A DNA stretch of 64,000 bases, taken from Bacillota bacterium. Lineage in GTDB: Bacteria > Bacillota > Clostridia > Lachnospirales > Lachnospiraceae. Position numbers and translations under genes: made by a program. Positions 53,111 to 61,268 of this stretch are shown piece after piece. The stretch's first letter is position 1, and every line of letters begins with the position of its first letter. The notes below the pieces were generated by a model. The model saw only the letters and a program-made list of their open reading frames with translations, had not been told where the DNA came from and did no database searches. Location of the stretch: the NCBI GenBank assembly GCA_023423045.1, contig JAFAGA010000032.1, positions 136,206 to 200,205 of the forward strand. The letters are read 5' to 3'.

Positions 53111-55426
53111 ATGGCAGTGTCTGCCATAAGGGTGACTAATATGGGTGCGCAATATAAAATCTACGAAATAGATAACCTTAGCAGGGATAATAATGATTTA
53201 ATGGTAAATGAAACTGTATTTCACAATGCAAACGGTTATATAGGGATCCGCTCCAATTATGAGGAAGGGTATCCGGAAGGTTATGATTCGATCCGGGGTT
53301 CTTATATCAATGGATTTTACGACATTGCTGAGATGAAGCAGGCAGAGAAGCTGTGCGGCCTGGTGGAGGATAAACAGGCTATGCTTAATGTTGCGGACAC
53401 ACAGACCATCTATCTGACTGTGGACGGGGAACCATTCAGCCTGTTCGATGGCCAATTGCTGAAGAGCAAACGATGGCTGGATATGGAAGCCGGCACCACC
53501 GGAAGAACAGTACTCTGGTGCTCACCCTCCGGGAAGCAGGTGGAGATTGTGATCCGGCGGATGGCCTCCTTTACCCAACTACCCCTGTTTACGATTGAGT
53601 ACAGTGTGAAGGCAGTAAATTTCAGCGGAAGCATCGGCTTTACTTCCTACCATATGGGAGAAGTAACTAACTACAGCAACGCCAATGACCCCAGAGTGGC
53701 ACAGGAAGCAAGAAAATATCTTCTTCCGGTGAAGGCGGAACTGCTCCAGGGGGCCTCCTATCTCTCTTCTGTTACTTCGATATCAGGGCTTACGGTGTGT
53801 ACCGGTGCAGCCCATCGATTGTCCAAAGAGGGAAGGCTTACCACCTGCATAGAGGGGCACAGCGCATTGACAAAGGCAGAGCTTGACATCACGGAAGGAG
53901 AGACCATAACCTTAGTTAAATATTCGGTATTCTGCGATTCTGTCCGCTATGGAGATTGCACCCTGGCAGCGCAGCAGGAGCTTCAAAAGGCCTGCAGCAT
54001 TGCATTAGAGGAGCATTACCTGGCACAGCGGGAGTATCTGAAGGAGTTCTGGGACAATTGTTTCCTTGAGATCAAAGGGGATAATGCCTTGAACGAAGCG
54101 GTAAATTATAATATGTACCAGTTGGTGCAGTCTGTGGGCAAGGATGAATACTGCAATATTGCCGCCAAGGGTCTGAGCGGTGAGGGTTATGAAGGACATT
54201 ATTTCTGGGATACGGAGATGTATATCCAACCCTTCTTTAATTTGACCAATCCTTCGATTACAAGGAATCTCATCGGCTTCCGTTATAGTACTCTGGAACA
54301 GGCGCGGGACAATGCGAGAATCCTAGGGCATAAAAAGGGTGTGCTCTACCCATGGAGAACCATCATGGGAGTGGAATGCTCCGGATATTTTCCCTCAGGA
54401 ACGGCGGCTTATCATATCAACGGTGATATCGCATATTCTGTTATTGCTTACTATCTGGCCACCAAGGATTTGGATTTTATTGCAAGAGAGGGAGCGGAAA
54501 TTATCTTTGAGACGGCAAGACTGTGGCTGGATGTGGGAAACTATTATCAAGGAAGCTTTCGGATTAATGAAGTGACCGGGCCGGATGAATATACCTGTAT
54601 GGTGAATAATAATTACTATACCAATGCTGCGGCACAATACAATCTCAGCTGGGCGGTGAAGCTTTACGAGATTTTGGGTAAGGAAGGCAAACTGGCAGAG
54701 CTGGCGAAGAAGATTGCTTTAACTGAGGAAGAAGTTGCGGAGTTTAAGCGGGCGGCACAATTGATGTATCTGCCCTATGATGAAGAGCTGGGGATTAACC
54801 CTCAGGATGATTCCTTTCTGCAGAAAAAGATCTGGGATCTGAAGAATACCCCGCCGGAGGAGTTCCCGCTGCTGCTGCATTATCATCCGCTGCATTTGTA
54901 CCGGCACCAGATATGCAAGCAGGCGGATACGGTGCTGGCTCATTTTATCTTCGAGGATGCGCAGACGATGGAAACCATCCGCAACTCCTTTGAGTATTAT
55001 GAGAAGGTGACGACACATGATTCTTCCCTGTCCACCTGCATCTTCAGCATTGTGGCTTCCAAGCTGGGCTTGGTGGATAAGGCCTATGAGTATTTTGGAG
55101 ATTCTGCCAAGCTGGATCTGTTTAATACCCATAAAAACACCAAGGACGGGATCCATACAGCCAACATGGGAGGCAATTTTATGGCAATCGTCTACGGTTT
55201 TGGCGGCTTGAGAATTAAGGAAGACGGGATACATTTTGCACCGGTGATACCGGAGTGCTGGGAAGAATATTGCTTTCAGGTGAATTATGAGGACAGCCGG
55301 ATCCGGATTACGGTCCGCTCCAAGGAGTATACCTTCACATTGATGAAGGGAGCGGCGAAGCAGATATCTGTTTATGGCAGCAAGTATGAGCTGAAGGATC
55401 GGATTGTTATTTCGGCCAGCCGCTGA
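53111..55426 (+). CDS. Glycoside hydrolase family 65 disaccharide phosphorylase
   Basis: A 771-residue enzyme of the kojibiose/maltose/trehalose/nigerose phosphorylase family. The catalytic Glu is E493 in TGPDEY. Substrate and phosphate segments include GHYFWDTEMY, YPWRT and HQICKQADTVLAHFI. It cleaves an alpha-linked glucosyl disaccharide with phosphate and releases beta-glucose-1-phosphate, which the beta-phosphoglucomutase 71 nt downstream would convert to glucose-6-phosphate. Substrate cannot be told from motifs alone. ATG 53111 is used; an in-frame ATG at 53141 is an alternative start. Confidence 0.93.
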   Translation: MAVSAIRVTNMGAQYKIYEIDNLSRDNNDLMVNETVFHNANGYIGIRSNYEEGYPEGYDSIRGSYINGFYDIAEMKQAEKLCGLVEDKQAMLNVADTQTIYLTVDGEPFSLFDGQLLKSKRWLDMEAGTTGRTVLWCSPSGKQVEIVIRRMASFTQLPLFTIEYSVKAVNFSGSIGFTSYHMGEVTNYSNANDPRVAQEARKYLLPVKAELLQGASYLSSVTSISGLTVCTGAAHRLSKEGRLTTCIEGHSALTKAELDITEGETITLVKYSVFCDSVRYGDCTLAAQQELQKACSIALEEHYLAQREYLKEFWDNCFLEIKGDNALNEAVNYNMYQLVQSVGKDEYCNIAAKGLSGEGYEGHYFWDTEMYIQPFFNLTNPSITRNLIGFRYSTLEQARDNARILGHKKGVLYPWRTIMGVECSGYFPSGTAAYHINGDIAYSVIAYYLATKDLDFIAREGAEIIFETARLWLDVGNYYQGSFRINEVTGPDEYTCMVNNNYYTNAAAQYNLSWAVKLYEILGKEGKLAELAKKIALTEEEVAEFKRAAQLMYLPYDEELGINPQDDSFLQKKIWDLKNTPPEEFPLLLHYHPLHLYRHQICKQADTVLAHFIFEDAQTMETIRNSFEYYEKVTTHDSSLSTCIFSIVASKLGLVDKAYEYFGDSAKLDLFNTHKNTKDGIHTANMGGNFMAIVYGFGGLRIKEDGIHFAPVIPECWEEYCFQVNYEDSRIRITVRSKEYTFTLMKGAAKQISVYGSKYELKDRIVISASR

Positions 55427-55497
55427 TTGGCTATTGTCGAATGATTTGGGACGTGCTATCATTAGAGAGATAACATAGGATAGGAAGGTGTTTGGGA

Positions 55498-56145
55498 ATG
55501 AAATATAAAGCGATTATATTCGATCTTGACGGGGTGATCTGCCATACGGATCATTATCATTACCTGGCCTGGAAACAGCTGGCGGATAAAATAGGCGTAT
55601 ATTTTGATGAAACCATCAATAACCGGCTTAGGGGTGTAAGCCGTATGGACAGCCTTGAGATTATACTGGAACGGTGGGAGGGAGCTCCCTTGCCGGATGA
55701 GGAGAAAAACAGGCTGGCGGAAGAAAAGAACGATAATTATAAGGAACTTCTGAAGCAGATGTCTGAAAAGGACTTAAGCCAGGAGGTTAAGGATACTCTG
55801 GAGCATCTTAGAACCAGAGGGCTGCAGCTGGCCATCGGCTCTTCCAGCAAGAATGCCAGATTTATTCTGGGGCAGATCGGTCTCGGAGATTATTTTGATG
55901 CCATCTCGGACGGCAATAATATTACCAGATCAAAGCCCCATCCGGAGGTGTTTTTGATGGCGGCGGAGTATCTGAATATCAATCATGGGGAGTGTCTTGT
56001 GGTGGAAGATGCCAAGGCCGGTGTTGATGCTGCAAAGGCAGCGGGAATGGACAGCGCGGCAATTGGAGATGCTTTTGGTTATTCTCAGGCTACGTACAAT
56101 TTGTTTACTTTCTCCAAGCTGATTCAGATCTGCAGTGCGCAGTGA
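55498..56145 (+). CDS. pgmB: Beta-phosphoglucomutase
   Basis: A 215-residue HAD-superfamily enzyme. D9 and D11 (FDLDG) are the nucleophile and the acid/base, HTDHYHYLAW forms the cap specificity loop, and SSSKN, RSKPHPEVF and VVEDAKAGV are motifs II-IV. It interconverts beta-glucose-1-phosphate and glucose-6-phosphate, closing the GH65 pathway. ATG 55498 is preferred because GGAAGGTG ends seven bases before it; the TTG at 55492 is too close. Confidence 0.95.
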   Translation: MKYKAIIFDLDGVICHTDHYHYLAWKQLADKIGVYFDETINNRLRGVSRMDSLEIILERWEGAPLPDEEKNRLAEEKNDNYKELLKQMSEKDLSQEVKDTLEHLRTRGLQLAIGSSSKNARFILGQIGLGDYFDAISDGNNITRSKPHPEVFLMAAEYLNINHGECLVVEDAKAGVDAAKAAGMDSAAIGDAFGYSQATYNLFTFSKLIQICSAQ

Positions 56146-56322
56146 TGATGAGGTGGGATAGCTGAGAGAGGGGGATCCAGAGGAATGCTGCAAGGAAGTC
56201 AGGAAGCAGTGTTCTTGCGAATACCGCAGTGTAGTGGGTTATTTAAGAAGAATCATTCGGCTTTCGGCTGATGAGGAGAATTGAGTAAGAGAAGAATTAA
56301 ATAGAGAAAGAGAAAAGTAGAT

Positions 56323-56372
56323 CCCACAATTACGGTTTAAGGTACAAAAACCGTAATTGTGGGAGAATTTTT
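56323..56372 (+). terminator. Intrinsic terminator after the GH65-pgmB unit
   Basis: CCCACAATTACGGTTT (56323-56338) pairs perfectly with AAACCGTAATTGTGGG (56348-56363), followed by AGAATTTTTATT. It ends the GH65-pgmB transcript. Confidence 0.9.
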
Positions 56373-56455
56373 ATTCGCCGGGAGATTTACTAAAGATTTT
56401 TTTCTTTCACAGGCTGTAACGATAAGTGGCACAGAGGCTTTGTCAAGGTAAACAG

Positions 56456-56755
56456 AGCTTTAAGGCGAGTTGTAAGACAAGTTTTGGAGCAAGTTTAAGG
56501 ACGAGTTTAAGGTGAGTTTTAAGAAGAATTTTTAAGAGCAAGTTTAAGGTGAGTTTTAAGAAGAATTTTTAAGAGCAAGTTTAAGGACAAGTTTAAGAGC
56601 AGGTTTAGGACAAGTTTAAGAGCGGGTTTAAGGACAAGTTTAAGAGCAAGTTTTAAGGACAAAGTTAAGAGCAAGTTTAAGGGCAAGTTTAAGGACAAGT
56701 TCTAAGGCAAGATTTAAAACAAGATTTAAGACAAGATTTGGGGAAGGTTTTGAAA
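56456..56755. repeat. 12-bp degenerate minisatellite
   Basis: About 300 bases made of variants of CAAGTTTAAGGA and CAAGTTTAAGAG, often alternating, so that a 24-bp dimer is visible in 56580-56700. A longer unit of 37 bases (starting GGTGAGTTTTAAG) is itself duplicated at 56511 and 56548. Copies at both ends are more degenerate. Stop codons appear in every plus-strand frame; it is not a gene and not a CRISPR array because there are no spacers. Confidence 0.9.
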
Positions 56756-56793
56756 TAGTGCATCATAATCGGCTGCAATTCTACAATCAAAAG

Positions 56794-56823
56794 TTGACAT
56801 TTGATGTCTTGTATTTCTATACT
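56794..56823 (+). promoter_or_regulatory. Promoter of the WYL regulator with overlapping inverted repeat
   Basis: TTGACA (56794-56799), 18 bases and TATACT (56818-56823). The inverted repeat GACAT-TTG-ATGTC (56796-56808) overlaps the -35 and could be the regulator's own binding site. Confidence 0.65.
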
Positions 56824-56842
56824 ATTCTTGAGGTGATTTCGC

Positions 56843-57754
56843 ATGAAAAGCAATCGAATGTTTGGTATACTATGTATTCTTTTAGAAAAAGAAAAGATAA
56901 CAGCAAAAGAGCTGGCGGAATATTTTGAGGTATCTGTCCGCACGATTCATCGTGATTTGTTAGATCTTTCAAGTGCAGGATTTCCCGTTACTTCACAGCA
57001 GGGGATTGGCGGCGGAGTATCTTTGCTGCCCAATTTTAGATATAATAAAGCCGCATTTAATAAAGAGGATATGAATGTTATCCTTGCAGCGATACAGGGT
57101 CTTGCGAGCATTGATGACAGTACAGGAATTAAAACGCTGCTTGCGAAATTGCGTTTCAATCAGGATGATAAAATGCTGCTGGAAAATGATATAATCATTG
57201 ATTTTTCATCCTGGAACCATAACAGCACAATGATAGAGAAAATCAAAGCTGTCCGGACCGCCATCGCTAATCACCGGTTGCTTGAAATGGAATACTACGG
57301 CGGAAGCGGTTATTATCACAGAAGCATTGAGCCTTACAAGCTGATCTTCAAGCAGGGAAATTGGTATCTCTTTGGCTATTGCAGATATAAGAATGATTTT
57401 CGTATCTTTAAAGTAAACAGAATGACAGGCATACATATCAGCGAAGAAGCCTTTGTTGAGCGGGAGGACTACATAATCCCACCGCTGCAAAGTGATTTTG
57501 CCGATGGCAGCGGTACAAGCATTACCGTCAGAATGGATAAGTCATTGGAATATCTTGCAGTCGATTTCTTTGGGCTGGAAAATATGACAAGAGAAAAGGA
57601 TGATATTTTTGTGACATTTCAAACCCAGCACATTGAATGGGTTATCAGCACGTTTGCGGGATTGGGGGATAAGGCAGAAATTATTGCGCCGGAGACTCTG
57701 CGTGAGGAAATGAAACAGTTCTTACGGCAAATGCAAAGGTTGTATAAAACATGA
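56843..57754 (+). CDS. YafY-type HTH/WYL domain transcriptional regulator
   Basis: A 303-residue regulator. The N-terminal winged helix-turn-helix is ITAKELAEYFEVSVRTIHRDLLDL, followed by FPVTSQQGIGGGVSLL. The WYL domain occupies about 140-220 (LEMEYYGGSGYYHRSIEPYKLIFKQGNWYLFGYC). A C-terminal WCX-like extension ends it. WYL regulators sense small ligands or nucleic acid and often control adjacent genes. GAGGTG precedes ATG. The two downstream genes on the same strand are the likely targets. Confidence 0.92.
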   Translation: MKSNRMFGILCILLEKEKITAKELAEYFEVSVRTIHRDLLDLSSAGFPVTSQQGIGGGVSLLPNFRYNKAAFNKEDMNVILAAIQGLASIDDSTGIKTLLAKLRFNQDDKMLLENDIIIDFSSWNHNSTMIEKIKAVRTAIANHRLLEMEYYGGSGYYHRSIEPYKLIFKQGNWYLFGYCRYKNDFRIFKVNRMTGIHISEEAFVEREDYIIPPLQSDFADGSGTSITVRMDKSLEYLAVDFFGLENMTREKDDIFVTFQTQHIEWVISTFAGLGDKAEIIAPETLREEMKQFLRQMQRLYKT

Positions 57755-57784
57755 CAGACTGTTGTCTTATTTTTGACCTATAAT
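57753..57784 (+). promoter_or_regulatory. Inverted repeat and -10 element before the toroid gene
   Basis: GACAGACTGTTGTC (57753-57766) has GACA/TGTC arms like the repeat at 56796-56808. TATAAT (57779-57784) follows with no good -35, suggesting an activator-dependent or shared WYL-controlled promoter. Confidence 0.4.
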
Positions 57785-57827
57785 AATGATATACAAAGAA
57801 AGCTTTTCTGTTAGGGAGGACCACAAG

Positions 57828-58661
57828 ATGATGGCGGAAGATCAATATTTGTCAGATGTTGAAGCAATATTATCCCATAGGCATGATAATGGGGCTGACC
57901 TTTGGGCAACGCCCGATCGGCGGCTGTTGAAAGGGTCGCCGTTTTCGACCTTTGAAAGTGTACTTTATCTGTTGGAACTTGGAGTATCACCGGAAGAGCC
58001 CGTTATGAAAGCGGCTGCTGATCTGATTTTTAGTGTATGGCAAGATAACGGGCGTTTCAGAATATATCCCAAGGGAAGTATTTATCCATGTCAAACGGCA
58101 ATTGCCGCTAAGGTATTGTGTTACATGGGATATGCTTCTGATGACAGACTTCAAAAAACCTTTCGGCATTTTTTAGACACGCAATACAAGGACGGCGGCT
58201 GGCGCTGTAATAAGTTTTCTTTTGGACATGGAGAAGAAACCGAGTATTCCAATCCGCAGCCTACGCTGAATGCCCTGGATGCATTTCGTTTTAGCGATTA
58301 TTTTAACAAAGAGCAGGCGCTTAATAGAGCCGTAGATTTTCTGCTCGAGCATTGGGTTATTCGTAAACCAATCGGTCCCTGCCATTATGGGATAGGAACG
58401 CTGTTTATGCAGGTTGAATATCCCTTCCGCAACTATAATTTGTTTCAATATGTCTATGTTTTATCTTTTTATAATTGTGCAAGGAATAATAGCCGTTTCC
58501 TTGAAGCATTTGAAGAGTTGAAATCAAAAACAAGGGATGGTCAAATCATAGTTGAACGTGTTGTACCTAAATTGGCAAAGCTCTCTTTCTGTAAAAAGGG
58601 TGCACCAAGCGCATTGGCGACCAAGCGTTATAATGAAATCTTGGAAAATCTAAGGAAATAG
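57828..58661 (+). CDS. Alpha/alpha-toroid (prenyltransferase/terpene cyclase-like) protein
   Basis: A 277-residue protein with repeat motifs of the terpenoid-cyclase/prenyltransferase toroid fold: STFESVLYLLELG, DNGRFRIYPKGSIYPCQTAIAAKVLCYMGY, and the QW-like KDGGWRCNKFSFG. It is shorter than squalene cyclases and lacks a DxDD motif, so it is unlikely to be a classical cyclase. Related small proteins occur next to YafY regulators in Firmicutes; function unknown. GGGAGGA with eight bases before ATG 57828. Confidence 0.75.
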   Translation: MMAEDQYLSDVEAILSHRHDNGADLWATPDRRLLKGSPFSTFESVLYLLELGVSPEEPVMKAAADLIFSVWQDNGRFRIYPKGSIYPCQTAIAAKVLCYMGYASDDRLQKTFRHFLDTQYKDGGWRCNKFSFGHGEETEYSNPQPTLNALDAFRFSDYFNKEQALNRAVDFLLEHWVIRKPIGPCHYGIGTLFMQVEYPFRNYNLFQYVYVLSFYNCARNNSRFLEAFEELKSKTRDGQIIVERVVPKLAKLSFCKKGAPSALATKRYNEILENLRK

Positions 58662-58692
58662 GAAGCACCTGATCAAATAAAAAGGAGTTCAC

Positions 58693-59271
58693 ATGAAAAA
58701 AGAAATTCTTATATTTATTTCAGAAAACTATGCCGATTGGGAGGGGGCATATGTCTGTTCAGAACTGAATAAGGCGGAAACTAATTTTGTTATTAGAACA
58801 TTGGCCGTCAGCAATACCCCTGTAAAATCAATGAGTGGGTTTACCGTTCTACCGGATTATACAGTCAATGAACTGCCGGCATCCTTTGAAATGCTTATTT
58901 TAATTGGGGGTACATCATGGTCAAAAGGTAAAAATGAAAGTGTGCAGCCAGTTGTGGACCTATGTGTGAATATGAAAATTCCTGTTGCAGCAATATGCGA
59001 CGCTTGTACTTTTTTAGCTGACAAGGGTTATTTAGACCGTATAGAGCATACGGGTAATTCATGTGCCTATCTGGAGGAGTTTGCTCCGCATTATAAAGGA
59101 GCAAAACATTTCATTGAGAAGCAGGCGGTTTCCGCAAGTGGATTTATTACCGCAAACGGAACAGCAGCGGTGGAGTTTGCAAAAGAAATACTAAAGTATT
59201 TGGAAGTAATGCAGCAGGATAGGTTGGAGAATTGGTATCAAAAGTTCAAGGTTGGCTTTTATAAAGTATAA
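58693..59271 (+). CDS. DJ-1/PfpI family protein
   Basis: A 192-residue class I glutamine-amidotransferase-like protein. The nucleophile elbow Cys is in AAICDACTFLADKG (near residue 100), after the family's LILIGGTSW. Family members are glyoxalase/deglycase-type or protease-like stress proteins; the exact activity is unknown. RBS AAGGAG at 58681-58686. It forms a unit with the toroid gene 31 nt upstream. Confidence 0.9.
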   Translation: MKKEILIFISENYADWEGAYVCSELNKAETNFVIRTLAVSNTPVKSMSGFTVLPDYTVNELPASFEMLILIGGTSWSKGKNESVQPVVDLCVNMKIPVAAICDACTFLADKGYLDRIEHTGNSCAYLEEFAPHYKGAKHFIEKQAVSASGFITANGTAAVEFAKEILKYLEVMQQDRLENWYQKFKVGFYKV

Positions 59272-59538
59272 AATATGCCATGCGGTTAATAAACCCAGTA
59301 ATGGCAGCAGGATAGCCACAGGCATAAATAGAAAAAACAGACGAACGGCGGTATCATAGGAGGTATCGCCGTATTTCTCAACCGTTTTGATTGGTTTGTT
59401 TGAATATTATCTTATCGCTGTCTACCATGAGTTCAATATCTTGTATTTTAATCACGCTATGGATTATAGATTTACAAACAGCAGAAAAAGGTATAATCTG
59501 AAGTTAATATGATTTTGATTAAGCGGGGAGGGGATCTA
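59272..59538. other. Intergenic region with hairpin and possible gene remnant
   Basis: ACGGCG(59345-59350) pairs with CGCCGT (59367-59372), extended by wobble pairs; it is probably the terminator after the DJ-1 gene. On the minus strand an open frame of 71 codons (59406 to 59191, ending inside the DJ-1 gene) reads like a membrane helix (VAILLPLLGLLTAW), perhaps a fragment of a lost gene. TTTACA (59471-59476) and TATAAT (59492-59497), 15 bases apart, may be the promoter for the next gene. Confidence 0.35.
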
Positions 59539-60222
59539 TTGTTTCGACCGGGTATGGACTGGAATCCGCTGCAGGCCAGGCTGAAGGAAATAATAACAAA
59601 AAAGGATCATTTTTGCGAGATGCAGGAGCTGTTGCTTCGAATGCATTCTCTGGTACATTGTGCGGGTGTATCTGGGGCAAGGGAAGGCACCTTCTTTGAT
59701 GAAATCTGGGAGGGGCTGGAGGATCATGAATTTCGTACCATGCCAACGGTCAAGGATGATACGGTGGCATGGAATATCTGGCATATCACACGAATTGAGG
59801 ATCTGACAGCGAATTACCTTATGGGCGGACGGGAGCAGGTATTAAATTCGCTCTGGCAGGAGCGTATGAGGATAAGCGTAACGGATACGGGCAATTCTAT
59901 GACGGATGATGAAATAATTGCTTTCAGTGATGGGGTCGACAGGGAAGGATTATATGAATACCGGGTGGCAGTAGGAAAGCGCACCAGGGAAATTGTCGAA
60001 GGATTAAGTCCGGAGGAAATAAAACGGAAGGTGCCGGGAGAAGGAATAGAGAAGATTGCCCAGGTACAAGGAGTCGCCCAGCATCCCGATGCAATCTGGC
60101 TGCTGGATTTCTGGGGAAGAAAGACAGTGGCGGGGATTATCCAGATGCCGATTACCAGACATCAAATTGTGCATCTGAACGACTGCAGAAGGCTGAAGGA
60201 AGTATGCCGCAGAAAGCGCTAA
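59539..60222 (+). CDS. DinB-like family protein, probable TTG start
   Basis: A 227-residue helical-bundle protein of the DinB/YfiT type. The typical second helix motif DTVAWNIWHITRIEDLTANYL carries a metal-binding His candidate, with another in ITRHQIVHLNDCRRL near the end. DinB-fold proteins are often metal-dependent thiol transferases, for example of bacillithiol or mycothiol; the activity here is unknown. TTG 59539 lies five bases after GGGGAGGGG; the in-frame ATG at 59509 has no site and would fall about at the transcription start. Confidence 0.75.
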   Translation: MFRPGMDWNPLQARLKEIITKKDHFCEMQELLLRMHSLVHCAGVSGAREGTFFDEIWEGLEDHEFRTMPTVKDDTVAWNIWHITRIEDLTANYLMGGREQVLNSLWQERMRISVTDTGNSMTDDEIIAFSDGVDREGLYEYRVAVGKRTREIVEGLSPEEIKRKVPGEGIEKIAQVQGVAQHPDAIWLLDFWGRKTVAGIIQMPITRHQIVHLNDCRRLKEVCRRKR

Positions 60223-60306
60223 GTGCAGGCTTATCAGAAATGGGTGGCATGAGTTCTATAATTATCTAGGTTGCCACGGTATGGAATATATGGAAGGAGA
60301 AGTAGG

Positions 60307-61245
60307 ATGTATCAGGAAATTAATCAACAGCTGGAAATAGTACAGGAGCAGGTGTTTCGGCGTAAGAAGCTGAGCGTCATGCTGGAAGAGCTGCGTGGGC
60401 GGCGAAAGGAATTGGAAAGCCGTATTCAGGAGCTTAGGATTACAATGGAGGAAGAGCTTGAGGATGTAGAACGTTTGGAAAAGCAGAGTATAGTGCACCT
60501 ATTTTATTCTGTTCTTGGAAAGATGGGGGAGCGGGTAGAGAAGGAGCAAAGGGAGGCGTTGGCTGCAAAGCTGAAGTATGAGCAGGCAGCCGGTGAACTG
60601 GAGCAGTTGAATGGGCGGATTAGGCTTCTGGAAGAAGAACTTTTCCAATACAAGGACTGTCAGAGAGAGTATGATAGCCTATATGAGAAAAAGAAGGAGC
60701 ATATGCTGAGGTCCCATTCCCAAACAGCGGAAGAGCTTATGCTGATGCAGGAGCAGTATAAGGTGTCTGATAATAATCAGAAGGAAATTGAGGAAGCAAT
60801 CCGTGCGGGACAGGAGGTTCTGGGGCATATTGAACGAGCCCTGGGCAGCCTGGACTCGGCGAAGGGCTGGGGAACCTGGGATCTTCTTGGGGGCGGCTTG
60901 CTCAGTGATATGATGAAGCATTCCCATATTGACGATGCGAAGGAGGAAGCAGATGTGATTCAAAGAAAGCTCTCCCTGTTTCGCACGGAGCTTGCGGATG
61001 TGAGGATTCAAAATGAGATTCATTTTGAAACGGACGGATTTGGAAAATTTGCAGATTTCTTCTTTGACGGATTGATTGCAGATTGGTGTATGCAGTCAAA
61101 GATCACCGATTCTTTGGATAGCATTGAAAATGTAAAAAGACAGGTGGATAATGTGATGACCAAGCTAAGGAGTATGGCAAAGATGGAAGAGGCGAAGCGC
61201 AGGGAATTGCAGAGAAAAATGAATGAATTGATTATTCGTGCCTAG
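60307..61245 (+). CDS. Coiled-coil protein of unknown function
   Basis: A 312-residue protein dominated by long amphipathic helices (about 1-180 and 215-312), rich in Glu, Lys and Leu. A short Gly-rich interruption (GWGTWDLLGGGLLSDMM) lies near residues 187-205. No signal peptide or membrane segment. I do not recognise a characterised family. AAGGAG precedes ATG 60307. Confidence 0.75.
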   Translation: MYQEINQQLEIVQEQVFRRKKLSVMLEELRGRRKELESRIQELRITMEEELEDVERLEKQSIVHLFYSVLGKMGERVEKEQREALAAKLKYEQAAGELEQLNGRIRLLEEELFQYKDCQREYDSLYEKKKEHMLRSHSQTAEELMLMQEQYKVSDNNQKEIEEAIRAGQEVLGHIERALGSLDSAKGWGTWDLLGGGLLSDMMKHSHIDDAKEEADVIQRKLSLFRTELADVRIQNEIHFETDGFGKFADFFFDGLIADWCMQSKITDSLDSIENVKRQVDNVMTKLRSMAKMEEAKRRELQRKMNELIIRA

Positions 61246-61268
61246 TGTGGAGAAGATTTTGGATAGGG

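Noticed and set aside
54719..55462. Long minus-strand frame opposite the GH65 gene
   Set aside because: It follows the codon pattern of the real gene on the other strand, resembles no protein, and lacks a ribosome-binding site. The same applies to frames at 4283-4759, 29070-29678 and 61797-62300.
56456..56755. CRISPR array
   Set aside because: Units are contiguous and short with no spacers, and no cas genes are present.
57828..58661. Squalene-hopene cyclase
   Set aside because: Too short, and no DxDD motif; only the toroid-like repeats are shared.
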